Part shown: piece after piece, positions 1-9,177 of the stretch
Position numbering within the stretch: the first letter of the stretch is position 1
Layout of the letters: the number at the start of each line of letters is the position of its first letter
NCBI GenBank assembly: GCA_019418545.1
Contig: DYBQ01000001.1
Span: forward strand, 124,001 to 188,000
DNA: 64,000 nt
DNA from: Clostridiales bacterium
GTDB taxonomy: Bacteria; Bacillota; Clostridia; Oscillospirales; Acutalibacteraceae
Direction: 5' to 3'
Program-made: the position numbers and the translations under genes
The notes under the pieces: generated by a model
The model's input: the letters and a program-made list of their open reading frames with translations, nothing else
Told to the model about the DNA's origin: nothing
The model's database searches: none

Positions 1-1362
1 GAACTCGTCCACCACAATGATGCTTGCTTCACAGTCCCCGTGCATGGAATAGTACGCCGACTGAATCGTAGATGCGGGATGTTCCGTTGCTTCTCTCATT
101 CGAGCAGAGGCACGACCCGTAGGCGCACAAAGCAACATGCTATCCTCGTTGTATCTCAACCCTCTTGCAATCTGCCATGTTTTGATAATGGTCTTGATGA
201 TGGTCGTCTTACCGCTGCCGGGACCGCCGGTAATTACGGTCACATTCTTGATATCAGAGCCGAACACTGTCCGAACCGCGTTTTTCTGCGTGTCATCCAG
301 CGAGAAACCATCCTCCGCCTCGATGCTTTCAATGGCTTCGTCCACATCCTGACTGTCCACCAAACCGTAGGTAGAGTTTGAATTCGTGTGAATCATCGTA
401 CAGAGATACGCGATGTCGCACTCATAAAACCAGTATTTGTACAGATACATGCAGAACATCGGTTTTCTGCCATCCGTAGGCTTAGACCCCTGTACAACGA
501 CCAGACCGTCTTCTCTAGCTATCGTGGCTGCTTTCCGTATCACTTCGTCAGGAAACGCAACTTCGTGCAGGACATTCCGCATCGTCTCTTTTACGACACG
601 GTACATGTCATCTACCCAGATAAAGGTATTGCCTGCCATCTGCGCTTGCGTTTCAAGAGCATAGAGGAGAATTGCCGTCACGCGCCGGATATCGTCTCGC
701 GTAATCTGACAACCGCCCAGTGCGACTTTATCTGCCGTTGCAAATCCGATACCTGAGAATTTCTGGTACAGGACATACGGATTTTCCTTGATTTCTTCAA
801 GGGCCATCTTCCCGGTGCCGAATTTCTTGATAACGGAGTTTATTTTTTGTATTGAGAGATACGGCAGCAGGAGCGCAATCAGTTCCTGGTCATTGGCGAT
901 GTGCATATACCCTTCGTGAATCCTGTCTGCACTCTTAACACCGATACCGGAGATTTCTTTTAGCCGTTCCGGTTCCCGCTCAATCACCTGCAGTGCATCT
1001 TTTCCGAAATGGTCAACGATTTTCTTTGCAACCGTAGGTCCCACACCCGGTACAAAGTCGCTGGACAGAAGCTCTATGATAGCGTCTTTACCGCCGCCCG
1101 CATAGTCGATTTTCGAATTGCTGATGGCGATGTAATACCCACCGAATTTCTGGTCTTCTTTCCAAGTCCCGTTATAGAAGATTTTCGCACCCGCAACCGG
1201 ATTCGGCACATACCCTTTCGCAGTGCTGCTTTTAGTCTCCCCTTCTTGACGGATTTTAAAGATAGCAAATCCTGTCTCCGGCTCATAGTACATGACCGTT
1301 GTGATTTTCCCCTTGAATGGAAGAACATCCTGCGTATTCTGATTTTCAAAATTCTGGACCAT
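1..1362 (-). CDS. recD2: RecD2-like superfamily 1 DNA helicase, partial (C-terminal part outside window)
   Basis: ATP-dependent 5'-3' DNA helicase of the RecD2 (RecBCD-independent RecD) type, probably acting in plasmid replication or repair. 454 codons are visible from ATG 1360-1362; the gene runs off the left edge. An N-terminal OB-like region (residues ~1-90) is followed by helix-hairpin-helix segments GVGPTVAKKIV (~107) and GIGVKSADRI (~137), then FSGIGFATADK (~200). These precede the Walker A motif GGPGSGKTTII (~380) and a Walker B-like IIVVDEF at the edge. This order (HhH repeats, then P-loop) is that of RecD2 and not of E. coli RecD. It lies 10 bp downstream of the DUF1064 gene and is probably co-transcribed from the class B promoter at 1.95 kb. 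The helicase family call is secure; the role is inferred. Confidence 0.9.
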   Translation of the reverse strand, partial: MVQNFENQNTQDVLPFKGKITTVMYYEPETGFAIFKIRQEGETKSSTAKGYVPNPVAGAKIFYNGTWKEDQKFGGYYIAISNSKIDYAGGGKDAIIELLSSDFVPGVGPTVAKKIVDHFGKDALQVIEREPERLKEISGIGVKSADRIHEGYMHIANDQELIALLLPYLSIQKINSVIKKFGTGKMALEEIKENPYVLYQKFSGIGFATADKVALGGCQITRDDIRRVTAILLYALETQAQMAGNTFIWVDDMYRVVKETMRNVLHEVAFPDEVIRKAATIAREDGLVVVQGSKPTDGRKPMFCMYLYKYWFYECDIAYLCTMIHTNSNSTYGLVDSQDVDEAIESIEAEDGFSLDDTQKNAVRTVFGSDIKNVTVITGGPGSGKTTIIKTIIKTWQIARGLRYNEDSMLLCAPTGRASARMREATEHPASTIQSAYYSMHGDCEASIIVVDEF

Positions 1363-1372
1363 GACTCTCACT

Positions 1373-1894
1373 CTACACTAACACGAAATGGTATTCTGGA
1401 TACTTTGCTTTCAGGAGTTTCCACTTCAACCGAAAAGCCTCGGTCTGCATGTACTTGCCGGACTTTGAATCGAAGCCTTTCACATCTTCGACTATCGTTT
1501 TGCCCTGCGCATCCAGATAACAGAAGTCTGCCTTGTACACGATTCGCTGTACGCGCTTCTTCTCGTACACGAATGCATCTTGGATGACGAGTTCTTTCTG
1601 GCGTTCCAGATTCGAGATTGTCCCGGCTTTTTCCATCAGCTGTAAATCTAGCCATCGGCAATACTCTTTCGTGGAATCAAATGCCGCTACCAGCTTGCCG
1701 TGCCCTGAGATGTACTTGTCTCCCGAGACATATTCATCCTCGTACAGATACACCCGATGGTTTCCGTATTTTGTTTTCGCTTTCTCTACTTTTCCCGGCT
1801 GTTCGAGCTCGCTGTTTCGCCCGCCCTGTACCTTGACTTTTAACTGCGGGTTCCTTTCCAGCGTCTCTTTCAGCCACTTCTCTGTCAGCTGCAT
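1373..1894 (-). CDS. DUF1064 family PD-(D/E)XK-type nuclease
   Basis: 173-residue protein of the DUF1064 family, known mostly from phages and plasmids and regarded as a PD-(D/E)XK endonuclease-like fold. The characteristic C-terminal half is present: a YKADFCYLD strand (~118) followed by VEDVKGF (~135), supplying the acidic residues and lysine of the nuclease site, and the family ending RLKWKLLKAKYPEYHFVLV. The N-terminal 90 residues carry the E-R-Q and HG-K-V-A-F-D-S-type context usual in the family. It is the first gene after the class B promoter (1935-1963) and leads into the recD2-like gene. A role in branched-DNA processing during replication or recombination is inferred from the fold and partner. 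Confidence 0.8.
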   Translation of the reverse strand: MQLTEKWLKETLERNPQLKVKVQGGRNSELEQPGKVEKAKTKYGNHRVYLYEDEYVSGDKYISGHGKLVAAFDSTKEYCRWLDLQLMEKAGTISNLERQKELVIQDAFVYEKKRVQRIVYKADFCYLDAQGKTIVEDVKGFDSKSGKYMQTEAFRLKWKLLKAKYPEYHFVLV

Positions 1895-1934
1895 CTCAAA
1901 TTACCATTTCGACTACATTTTCTTTTCATCTTAT

Positions 1935-1963
1935 ATTTTACCATGAATGTGTATTCAGTACAA
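1935..1963 (-). promoter_or_regulatory. Class B promoter/operator upstream of DUF1064-recD2
   Basis: Read leftward: -35 TTGTAC (1958-1963), 17-bp spacer, -10 TAAAAT (1935-1940). The -35 is the left arm of an inverted repeat TTGTACTGAATACA and is preceded by CATG, the same arrangement as at 41.4 and 60.7 kb and, on the other strand, at 22.6 kb. Confidence 0.6.
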
Positions 1964-2153
1964 CCATGATTGCCGTTTGTTCTTAGTTTGTACATATTTT
2001 GGCTTACTTCGCGACAATGGTTTCAGTTTTCGACAAGACTTCGGTACATGTTGCTGTTTTACATTTTCTTTATATACTCTGTTGCTATAGTCTTTGTTGC
2101 TATTTTGTTTGGAACTCACTGATAAAACTCGCCATCGCCCACGCACTCAACCA

Positions 2154-3889
2154 GAGATAATTAACGCGATTATTTTCAAGATGCTTTTCCGGTAAACGGA
2201 GATACTTAACGCGATAATTCTAATGCCTGCCCTATCCAGTTTTCCGTTCTGGACGATTTCAAGCACACTACCCTGAGATTATTAACGCGACAATTTTACC
2301 TTCCAGACCCTTCTCCGCTGCAAGAAGGCATCACACCCAATCGATACCCGAGGTTTTTAACGCGACAAATTTTTAGAACGGTGTGTTCCGGCAGCACTAA
2401 CCCGAGGTTTTTAACGCGACTTTTTGCCTAGCCCCTTCCCTGCTGTTTTCCGGCAGCTATCATCATTGATTCCATAAAGGGAGTTTCTTTTCGCGATTTT
2501 TGAAGTTCCTCATCTTTATAGGACTCCCCTTTGGCATCCAGATAGCAGAGATTATTAACGCGATAATTTTCAGGAAATCTCAAGTCGCAGGCTTACTCCC
2601 TGGTTCTCCCAAAATGCGCAAACACCGGTTTCAAGTAAGGACATCTATTCTGCTGCTACCTTACATGTATAAACAGAGATAATTAACGCGACGATTATTA
2701 TCAAATATCAATCCATATTGTATAGTATGTATTGAAATATACAGATGGGACAGCAATTTCACCTGTTTTCTTGCACCTTTGCCTGAAAGCCAAAGGATTT
2801 TCAATGAGTTTGTTGGAATACTCAGCACATTTCTGCAAATACTTCTTGTAATACTCGAAAAAATCGCGTTATTCTTCTCCGCAATAAGCAGCGTTGCTGC
2901 GCTAATCCCGTTTTATAATGAACGCATTACCGTTCTTTTTATAAAGTGTGTACATTATGAATTTTTCTCGATAAAAAACTCTTTTTACCTCTTTTCATGT
3001 TCTTATTTTTATGTGAATCACATATACAGATGGTTATATCTCTTTCTTATTATACAAATCGGTTTAAAAATCAGGCATCAAGAGGTTCTTACATCACTAA
3101 TAACGCAAAATTTCTTATACACATTGTTATTTGAAGCACAATTTCTACAGACTGAACATGTTTTGTACATGCTATCACTGTAAACAGAGATTTCTTGTAT
3201 TGCTGTCACGATTATTTTTACGCCTGCATCAAGCCGGTCTATCACTGGCGCATTCACTTAGGTCAAACCATCATCAACTGTCGTTGATACCACTCCCCCG
3301 CTGTCCTCAAAACGGAGATTGTTTACACGCCATACCTTCTGGTTCTGTCTGGCTGATGCTGTCGGTTTTCAACGTAGACCACGAGATTATTAACGCGATA
3401 ATTTCTGAGAACGCCTGATACACAGGCATGTCCCATACCAGAGATAATTAACGCGACAAATTTCTGCCGCTCCCAAAACGCATCGCTTTTCAGAGCCAGC
3501 ACCGGGTCCTGATGGCATCATCTTGCCCGAGGTTTTTAACGCGACAAATTCCAGAACGGAGAAAGAACGCACGCTTCCTTAAACCGGAGGTTCTTTACGC
3601 AATAATTTTTCTAAGCCGCCGGATACGGTTTCCCCTTAGAGTGGCATCTGAATCGGTTCGGGCGTTACCTTACCAGAGATAATTAACGCAATTTTTCTGA
3701 AATCCCCGCTCCCTCCCCCGCTTTCTTGTCATTTCAGTGCTCATCTCGTATAATAGAACTACATAACAGTTCTGTTCTGCTGCATTTTTCCTGTTATTCT
3801 CTCAGAATGAGAGCGCCCCTGCTGGTCAATACCCTCCCCTATCACGGCACTTGCCTGCCCGAACGGCCAAACGGAGGTTTCTTTCGCGT
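2154..3889. repeat. Iteron array, probable vegetative replication origin
   Basis: A 16-bp direct repeat, consensus GAGATWATTAACGCGA or GAGGTTTTTAACGCGA, usually followed by a CAAATTT or TAATTTT tail. Copies start at 2154, 2199, 2275, 2350, 2404, 2548, 2676, 3383, 3441, 3529 and 3676 (last base pair changed to CAA). Degenerate copies are at 2481, 3315, 3587 and 3874. All point toward rep. Spacing is irregular (45-75 bp, with a 700-bp gap), which excludes CRISPR. Arrays of this kind next to a Rep_3 initiator are the standard binding sites in iteron plasmids, so this is most likely oriV and the copy-number control locus. Confidence 0.85.
2700..3200. other. AT-rich segment inside the iteron region, possible DNA-unwinding element
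   Basis: About 500 bp that is clearly more AT-rich than its surroundings and splits the iterons into two groups. It contains an open frame (2779-3183, +) for a very hydrophobic peptide but no ribosome site or promoter. I read it as non-coding and a candidate melting region of the origin. Confidence 0.4.
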
Positions 3890-3943
3890 AAACAGAGATT
3901 ATTTTCTAAGCTTTTGAAAAAAGAACCTCCTTTTATCTGACAA

Positions 3944-4010
3944 ACAACCTCTGTTGAAAAGCAAAAGAATCTCTTCCGTAGTGCAAAACAATCTCTGTCG
4001 AAAAGCAAAA
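3944..4010. repeat. 23-bp repeats with inverted half-iterons just upstream of rep
   Basis: Two near-identical 23-mers (3944-3966 and 3988-4010) carry AACCTCTGTT and AATCTCTGT, the reverse complement of the iteron leader AACAGAGATT seen at 3891. Further copies of the same half element are at 3922 and 4012. Inverted partial iterons upstream of the initiator gene are the usual autorepression operator in Rep_3 plasmids, and that is the likely role here. Confidence 0.6.
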
Positions 4011-4118
4011 TAACCTCCGTTTCTACTTAATAAATAAACTATAAGCTATAAGAGAATAATCTAATAATTTCTAAGCGAGAAAAACAAATGAAAAAAATCT
4101 CTGTCTAAACTATCTCAG

Positions 4119-4147
4119 TTGACTTTTCCTGACATATAGTGTAAAAT
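4119..4147 (+). promoter_or_regulatory. rep promoter
   Basis: TTGACT (4119-4124), 17-bp spacer, TAAAAT (4142-4147), near consensus for the housekeeping sigma factor. It lies ~115 bp upstream of rep and ~110 bp downstream of the inverted half-iterons. The long untranslated leader and lack of a clear ribosome site before the ATG suggest further post-transcriptional control. Confidence 0.75.
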
Positions 4148-4262
4148 GATTTATAATGTCATAAGTGTAACCATTTCACAGAATAGCACATCACCAGTAG
4201 GAAGCTGACCATATTCTTGTAGAAAGGCCGAGGCTGCTGAAAACGCTGTCTCTAGCGATACC

Positions 4263-5834
4263 ATGAAGAAAACTGATGATAATATCATACAGAACGAGGA
4301 TACCGAAGTCGTTGTCGGCGAGGTCATAAGCCAGGAAGAGGCTTCTGCGAAGACCAGAGCGCAACTGCGACAGGATTCGACTAAGCCGCCGTTCGGCTCC
4401 TACATCACGAAGAGCAATGAACTGATTCAGAAGACGAAGTATTCTTTGCCGCGTAATGAGCAGAAGATTCTGTTTATGTTGCTCTCTAAAATCGACCAGA
4501 AGAGCGATTTGGATGCATCGAAATACTATACCATCACCTTTCAGGAATTCTCGAAGCTGACTGGCGTTAATATGATGCGCACCGGATACCGTCCGCATCT
4601 GCAGCAGACGGTCGAGAACCTCGAAAACCGTACCTTCTGGGTTCCGGATGGTCCGGACGCCATCAAGTCGGTTTCTTGGGTCAGCAAGGGTTCTATTGTA
4701 AACTTCAAGGAAAAGACCATCAAGATGCGCTTCAATCCTGATATCTGGCGCGACATTGCGCAGCTGACCAGCAACTACACTTCTTATAGCATCGAATATC
4801 TTCTGATGATGCAGAGCACCTATTCGATGCGTATTTACGAGATTATCCTTTCCTACGATAATGGAAACCGAGATTACTCGTATAATAACGGTTTGATTTT
4901 CGAGCCGGTAACCGAGGAAATCTTGCGCAAGTTCCCGGACAAACGCAGCGAACTCGTTGGTTACAAGTACAAGATGTTCGACATTGAGGAGTTTAAGGGA
5001 ATGCTCTCGATGCCGTCCAAGGACGAAATCAATAGAAGTCAGAACCGCAAAAAGACTAAGAATGATGCGAGCAGCGAACCGAAGTTCAGCCGTGAAAAGA
5101 CAGTTGCGGAGAAATACAAGGTGTTCTCTGATTTCGAGAAGAATGTTCTGGCTCCCGTCAAGAACGAAATCAATGAGATGACGGACCTCTGGTTTGACTA
5201 CGTACCTGTAAGAAAACGCGGCGTTCGCAAATACGAGTATCTTTATATCTTCATCAAGTATAAAAACGCTGAAGAGATGAAGAAGGTTAGAGCCTTCCAC
5301 GAAGAGCATCAGAACTTCGAGAGCGAGGTTGCCAGAAAACCTCGTAAAGCCCGCCGCGTAGTAAGCGATGAGACGCTCGAACAGTACAATCTGCCGTTGT
5401 CTGATTCTGTGCTCGGTATGAGTTACCGCCTTGCCCGAAACGAAGTAAAGGCAAAAGCACAGTACCAGGATTACGAAGAGAAACTGTCCGCTAAGGAACG
5501 AAACATCTTCAATGATGTCTTTACGATTCTCGGGCGAATCCTGACCAATACCAAGAATCAGGACCAGGCAGAAGAAGCTCTTGCTGCGCTGAACCGAATT
5601 ATCAAAGACAACAACGGTTTGAAGACTTGGGCTTTTGGAATATGCTCGAAGTACAAACACATGCTGGAAGCGGACGGGGGAACCAAGAGCGCACATTATT
5701 ACCGTAAGGTGATTTTCAACGACCTTGTAGAGAACTCTGCCGCAACGATTGCTTTCGGCGAGCAAAGCCTCGCAGCACTCGAATCCGGCACAGCACCTAA
5801 AACGAACTACCTTGCGATGTTCGATGATGTATGA
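4263..5834 (+). CDS. rep: Rep_3 family replication initiator protein
   Basis: 523-residue plasmid replication initiator (Rep_3/RepB type, PF01051). It is expected to bind the upstream iterons through two winged-helix domains and open the origin. The diagnostic N-terminal block is clear: ITKSNELIQKTKYSLPRNEQ (~47-66), then ILFMLLSKID and the first winged helix to ~180. A second domain follows with SYDNGNRDYSYN and a DLWFDYVPVRKRGVRKYEY segment. The C-terminal ~180 residues are an extra extension relative to typical 230-350-residue members. ATG 4263 is the only start after an in-frame stop; its ribosome site is weak, so translation is probably limiting. A strong terminator follows directly. Confidence 0.9.
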   Translation: MKKTDDNIIQNEDTEVVVGEVISQEEASAKTRAQLRQDSTKPPFGSYITKSNELIQKTKYSLPRNEQKILFMLLSKIDQKSDLDASKYYTITFQEFSKLTGVNMMRTGYRPHLQQTVENLENRTFWVPDGPDAIKSVSWVSKGSIVNFKEKTIKMRFNPDIWRDIAQLTSNYTSYSIEYLLMMQSTYSMRIYEIILSYDNGNRDYSYNNGLIFEPVTEEILRKFPDKRSELVGYKYKMFDIEEFKGMLSMPSKDEINRSQNRKKTKNDASSEPKFSREKTVAEKYKVFSDFEKNVLAPVKNEINEMTDLWFDYVPVRKRGVRKYEYLYIFIKYKNAEEMKKVRAFHEEHQNFESEVARKPRKARRVVSDETLEQYNLPLSDSVLGMSYRLARNEVKAKAQYQDYEEKLSAKERNIFNDVFTILGRILTNTKNQDQAEEALAALNRIIKDNNGLKTWAFGICSKYKHMLEADGGTKSAHYYRKVIFNDLVENSAATIAFGEQSLAALESGTAPKTNYLAMFDDV

Positions 5835-5836
5835 TG

Positions 5837-5867
5837 ATAGCCCGCCGATTGGCGGGCTATTTCTTTT
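5837..5867 (+). terminator. rep intrinsic terminator
   Basis: Perfect 10-bp stem ATAGCCCGCC/GGCGGGCTAT with a GATT loop, followed by TTCTTTT. It starts 2 bp after the rep stop codon. Confidence 0.9.
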
Positions 5868-5880
5868 GCAGAAAATAAAT

Positions 5881-6202
5881 CACAGCAACACGAACGCAAG
5901 TCTTTGAGATTTCTTGTCGCAAATTAAATATTTCAAATCGGCAGGAATCGTGTTGACTTTACTTCTTTGCATGTTATAATTAAGACATTGAGTGTTGTCG
6001 CATTTTATCCCAGACTTTTCTCCTTGATGGCTTTTCTCTGAAATTTAAGAGCACAGCAACATGTACGCAAGTCGCAAGAGGGGAGAAATAGCTGAAAACA
6101 GCTTTCTGCGGATTTATAGCAACACAGACCGGAGTCTTTGACACTTCTGCATTCAGAACGGAAACGGCATAAGTGCGAATCACAGCAACATGTACGCAAG
6201 TC
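5881..6202. repeat. Three 22-bp repeats upstream of parA (candidate centromere/operator)
   Basis: Copies at 5881-5902, 6052-6073 and 6181-6202, of the form CACAGCAACAYGWACGCAAG followed by TC. They bracket the parA promoter; the last copy ends 24 bp before the parA start. A fourth copy lies beyond the operon at 9178. This distribution suits a ParB-type centromere and/or an autoregulation site. Read on the other strand the core is TTGCGTACATGTTGC, close to the class A promoter core TTGCGTAAATGTGCG. Confidence 0.65.
5953..5980 (+). promoter_or_regulatory. parAB promoter
   Basis: TTGACT (5953-5958), 16-bp spacer, TATAAT (5975-5980). It lies between the first and second 22-bp repeats, so binding there could repress it. 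Confidence 0.75.
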
Positions 6203-6225
6203 TTACGCAAAACGAGGTAAATGAA

Positions 6226-7086
6226 ATGGCTGCAAAGATTATCACAATCGCCATCGAGAAAGGCGGCACGGGCAAAACCGTCACAGCCTCCAATCTGGCA
6301 TATCTGATGGGGGAGGACGGCAAGAGAGTTCTCTGTATCGACACCGACCCGCAGGGCAACCTGACCAGTGCGCTGAGTGACGGTCAGGGCGAGATTGCTG
6401 GTGGCATGTATGACGGCAAAGCTCTATACGACATGTTCACTGGTTTCCGTTATACCAATACTAAGGATTATATCACGGAGACGGAATACGGCGATAATGT
6501 CCGGATGATTCCTGCCAGTTCTCAGACACCTCGTATCAACCAGAGAATGCCGGAACTGTTCGAGGACGCCACTATCATTGCAAAGAAGGACAGTTCTAAG
6601 CAGATTGCAAGCATCGCTGACTTCCTGTACTATTTCCTGAGCCAAGTTCGCGCTGAGTACGATTATATCCTCATTGATACCCAGCCGACCCGCGACTCTC
6701 TGCTATTAACGAATGCCATCAACGCTGCGGACTATGTACTGATTCCGACCATGTGTGAAGCAAACTCTCAGGAGTCTGCTTTCCGTACCTTTGCGCTCTG
6801 CAACGAGCTGTGCAATACGCCGGGAAGCCGTCTGAAGGGGGTAGGGGTGCTGCTTACTTCTGTCATGAAGAAGGCTGCTGCGACTCGTCTGATTCGAGCG
6901 CAGTGCCAGGAGGTCTTGGGCTCTTCTCTGTTCAAGTCTGAGATTCCCCATAGCCTTTCTGTCGGTATGGCTGTCACCAACCACCAGCCAGTATGCTTCT
7001 CCGCTGCTAAGCAGCCGGTATCCATAGCTTATAAGCAGGCATACAAAGAACTCAAAGAGCGCCTTGCAAAGCTGGAGGTGAAATAA
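6226..7086 (+). CDS. parA: ParA-type partition ATPase
   Basis: 286-residue Walker-type (deviant P-loop) ATPase of the ParA/Soj/MinD family, which drives plasmid segregation with ParB and a centromere. The deviant Walker A is IEKGGTGKTVTASNLA (~8-23). The Walker A' is LCIDTDPQGNLTSAL (~39-53) and the Walker B is YILIDTQPTRDSLL (~147-160). It has no long N-terminal DNA-binding domain, so it is of the short (Ib-like or Soj-like) size. I start it at ATG 6226, which has GAGGT upstream, because an ATG at 6190 lies inside a 22-bp repeat. parB begins 1 bp after the stop codon. Confidence 0.93.
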   Translation: MAAKIITIAIEKGGTGKTVTASNLAYLMGEDGKRVLCIDTDPQGNLTSALSDGQGEIAGGMYDGKALYDMFTGFRYTNTKDYITETEYGDNVRMIPASSQTPRINQRMPELFEDATIIAKKDSSKQIASIADFLYYFLSQVRAEYDYILIDTQPTRDSLLLTNAINAADYVLIPTMCEANSQESAFRTFALCNELCNTPGSRLKGVGVLLTSVMKKAAATRLIRAQCQEVLGSSLFKSEIPHSLSVGMAVTNHQPVCFSAAKQPVSIAYKQAYKELKERLAKLEVK

Positions 7087-7087
7087 G

Positions 7088-8350
7088 ATGGCTCTTACAA
7101 AGAAGAAGGGAACTAAGGCAACGCCGAAGCTTCCGGACATCAATGCTCTGAAACAGGTAAACAGCAACGATGCTGGTGCTTTCTATAACTCACTGTTCTC
7201 GGCACAGCATAAGGTCGAGTATGCAAACAAGGATATTGCACTCTCGAATATCCGCACGAATCCCGATAATGAGATTTTCCGTAATCTGGATGAGGAAGAT
7301 GATATCCGAATCCTGTCAGAAGATATCAAGCGCAATGGACTGATGCACAACCTCGTTGTATTCCCGACCGAGGAAGAGGGGAGAGAGGTCTATGTTCTTC
7401 TTTCCGGTGAACGTCGTTTCCGCGCTCTGAAGTATCTGGAAGAGCAGGGGGATTCCTCTTGGAATGTGGTGCGCAACTGCAATGTGATTACCACACCTCT
7501 TAGCGCAAATGAGAAGAAAGTCCTTCTCTATAGTGCGAACCTTCAAGTTCGTGGTGGCTTCGGCGATGAGGCTGTTCGCCGTCAGGCAATCGCTGAGTTC
7601 ATCAACTGCCTGCAGCAGGCTCCTTACAATATGAGCAGGGAAGAGGCCCTCGGAGCAACCAAGACCGTGAGTTCCGTCAACCCTCGTACCATTGAGCGTG
7701 ATGCCCGTATCGAGGATAAGCTGAAAGGTGCTTTGAAGGAGCTTCTTAACGCGAAAATTCTGACCCGTAGCGAGTGTGAGACCTATCTGCGCTTTGAGGA
7801 CGATAAGCAGGAAAAGATTGCCAAACGATTTGTTGCATTGAGTAACATAAATTGCTATGGTGATGACTCCGAGGGAGCAGGGAAAAACCACATCGAAGTG
7901 ATGCGAGATACCCTGCACGACACTTTCCGTGAATACCTGTTTGATGTACAGCGGCAGGGGACAACAAAGGACTACGATGCTGCCTACGAGAAGGCTTTGC
8001 AGTATTTTGATGAAAACATCAATGACCTGAAAGCAAAGGCGGAGGAATACGGCAAAGCAAAAGAGTCCAGCTCTGCCGAAGAGGTAGCAGCCATCGAGCA
8101 TGCCGGTCAGAGAGAGGCTGCTAGGGATTTGGTGAAGAAGGAACGGGATGTTGCCGAGAATAATACCAGCATCATCCAGAAAGCCACTCCGCGCATGGTG
8201 AAGAAACTGCAGCAGGCATATACCAGCAGAAACTTTGTCAAGGCTCTTCGTGGTGTTTCTAAGGAATCCCGTGAAGCTGATATTGCAGCCTTGAATGAGG
8301 TCATCGATATCGCAACAAAACTCAAAGAGAAGATTGAGTCTATCGAATGA
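7088..8350 (+). CDS. parB: ParB-type partition protein
   Basis: 420-residue ParB/Spo0J family protein, the centromere-binding partner of ParA. The N-terminal ParB/sulfiredoxin-like domain is evident: an IRTNPDNEIFRNL stretch (~58), then the arginine box VLLSGERRFRALKYL (~100-115), which in the family binds CTP. A helical region with NPRTIERDARIEDKLKGAL (~198) corresponds to the HTH/linker domain. The long C-terminal third is charged and probably coiled coil, ending in a likely dimerisation segment. It follows parA by 1 bp, and its stop overlaps the possible ATG of the next gene. Confidence 0.9.
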   Translation: MALTKKKGTKATPKLPDINALKQVNSNDAGAFYNSLFSAQHKVEYANKDIALSNIRTNPDNEIFRNLDEEDDIRILSEDIKRNGLMHNLVVFPTEEEGREVYVLLSGERRFRALKYLEEQGDSSWNVVRNCNVITTPLSANEKKVLLYSANLQVRGGFGDEAVRRQAIAEFINCLQQAPYNMSREEALGATKTVSSVNPRTIERDARIEDKLKGALKELLNAKILTRSECETYLRFEDDKQEKIAKRFVALSNINCYGDDSEGAGKNHIEVMRDTLHDTFREYLFDVQRQGTTKDYDAAYEKALQYFDENINDLKAKAEEYGKAKESSSAEEVAAIEHAGQREAARDLVKKERDVAENNTSIIQKATPRMVKKLQQAYTSRNFVKALRGVSKESREADIAALNEVIDIATKLKEKIESIE

Positions 8351-8364
8351 GGCGAGCGGCAACG

Positions 8365-8850
8365 ATGGAAAACGACAAGACAAGAATCCTCGTTCGCTTT
8401 CGACCGGAAATTTCTGAATGCTTCGAGTTACAGGCAATCTATGAGGGATTGCGCGTTGGCACCATTGCGAACCGGGTTCTGCGTGAGGAAATCGAAAAAG
8501 TGAGAAGGGCAGGGAAGGGGCATATCATAACCAGAGATTCTGCTGAGTTCGAGGAATACGAAACAGCAGGGGAGGGGAGTGACCCTGTTTATGTTCTCCC
8601 GAATGCCAAGGAAGTTATTGCATATATGCCGGACCAGGCTCGCAAACGCGGTACGAAGGTCGCCAACAACAAGCAGATTTCCTTCTATCTGACAGACGAT
8701 GAGATTAAGGTCCTCAACGAAGTCGTGTATGCGCAGGATATCCGTATTGCTATGGATTGTGGAGAAATCGTGACCTATCGGTTTGCAATCCTGGCACTTC
8801 TTTTAAACGCTCCTGAACTCGCAAGAAGAGAACCGATTGCGTGGCATTGA
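8365..8850 (+). CDS. Third gene of the par operon, possible tandem ribbon-helix-helix DNA-binding protein
   Basis: 161 residues; no confident family match. Two segments each begin with a short strand and continue as two helices: TRILVRFRPEISECFELQAI with the following RVGTIANRVLREEIEKV, and KQISFYLTDDEIKVLNEVVY followed by TYRFAILALLLN. This is the outline of ribbon-helix-helix repressors. I start at ATG 8365, which has GAGGCGAG upstream; an ATG at 8347 overlapping the parB stop is an alternative. Its position in the partition operon and the repeated operator sequences of the element make it a candidate regulator of the class A or par-repeat sites. That role is inference only. Confidence 0.6.
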   Translation: MENDKTRILVRFRPEISECFELQAIYEGLRVGTIANRVLREEIEKVRRAGKGHIITRDSAEFEEYETAGEGSDPVYVLPNAKEVIAYMPDQARKRGTKVANNKQISFYLTDDEIKVLNEVVYAQDIRIAMDCGEIVTYRFAILALLLNAPELARREPIAWH

Positions 8851-8991
8851 CACTGCTCGGTCACAGATGGGGCAGGGAAGGGCACAGGCAAGCCCTCTGA
8901 TGCTTAGGGGCATAACGACCCTCGTGCAGACGAGAAACCCGCAGAGGCGCGTTTCCATGGCTGTGAGAGCGAGCACCCAATAAACAGTAAA
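8851..8991 (+). ncRNA. Structured 3' region after the par operon, possible small RNA
   Basis: A 140-bp G/C-rich stretch with several short hairpins in succession: GGGC/GCCC around 8879-8895, CTCG/CGAG around 8931-8945 and CGC/GCG around 8940-8950. It leads into a terminator. There is no plausible reading frame on either strand. It may be the 3' end of the par mRNA or a processed small RNA; I recognise no known family. Confidence 0.3.
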
Positions 8992-9042
8992 AGAGACAGA
9001 TACGATTCCAGAGATTCTGGGAAAGCGTCTGGCTCTTTTTTG
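8992..9042 (+). terminator. par operon terminator
   Basis: Stem AGAGACAGA/TCTGGCTCT (one mismatch) enclosing a small CCAGAGATTCTGG hairpin, followed by six T residues. Confidence 0.7.
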
Positions 9043-9177
9043 TGTGAAAGGGGATACCGAAAAAGGTGTGACATTTTTTCAAGAAGGGTAGGGGACTGGC
9101 GACCTATACAGTCTTGCGATGTAGACTTATTAGCAGATACTTTGTGAATTTTGTAACTAAGTTGCATAATGGAAGTT

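Noticed and set aside
2779..3183. 134-codon hydrophobic frame in the origin
   Set aside because: No ribosome site or promoter, extreme AT content and position between iterons; more likely an unwinding region.
2154..3691. CRISPR-like array
   Set aside because: Repeats are 16 bp with irregular spacing from 45 to 700 bp and no cas gene is present; they are iterons.
4191..5765. 524-codon leftward open frame across rep
   Set aside because: It covers the Rep_3 initiator on the opposite strand; the forward frame has clear family motifs.
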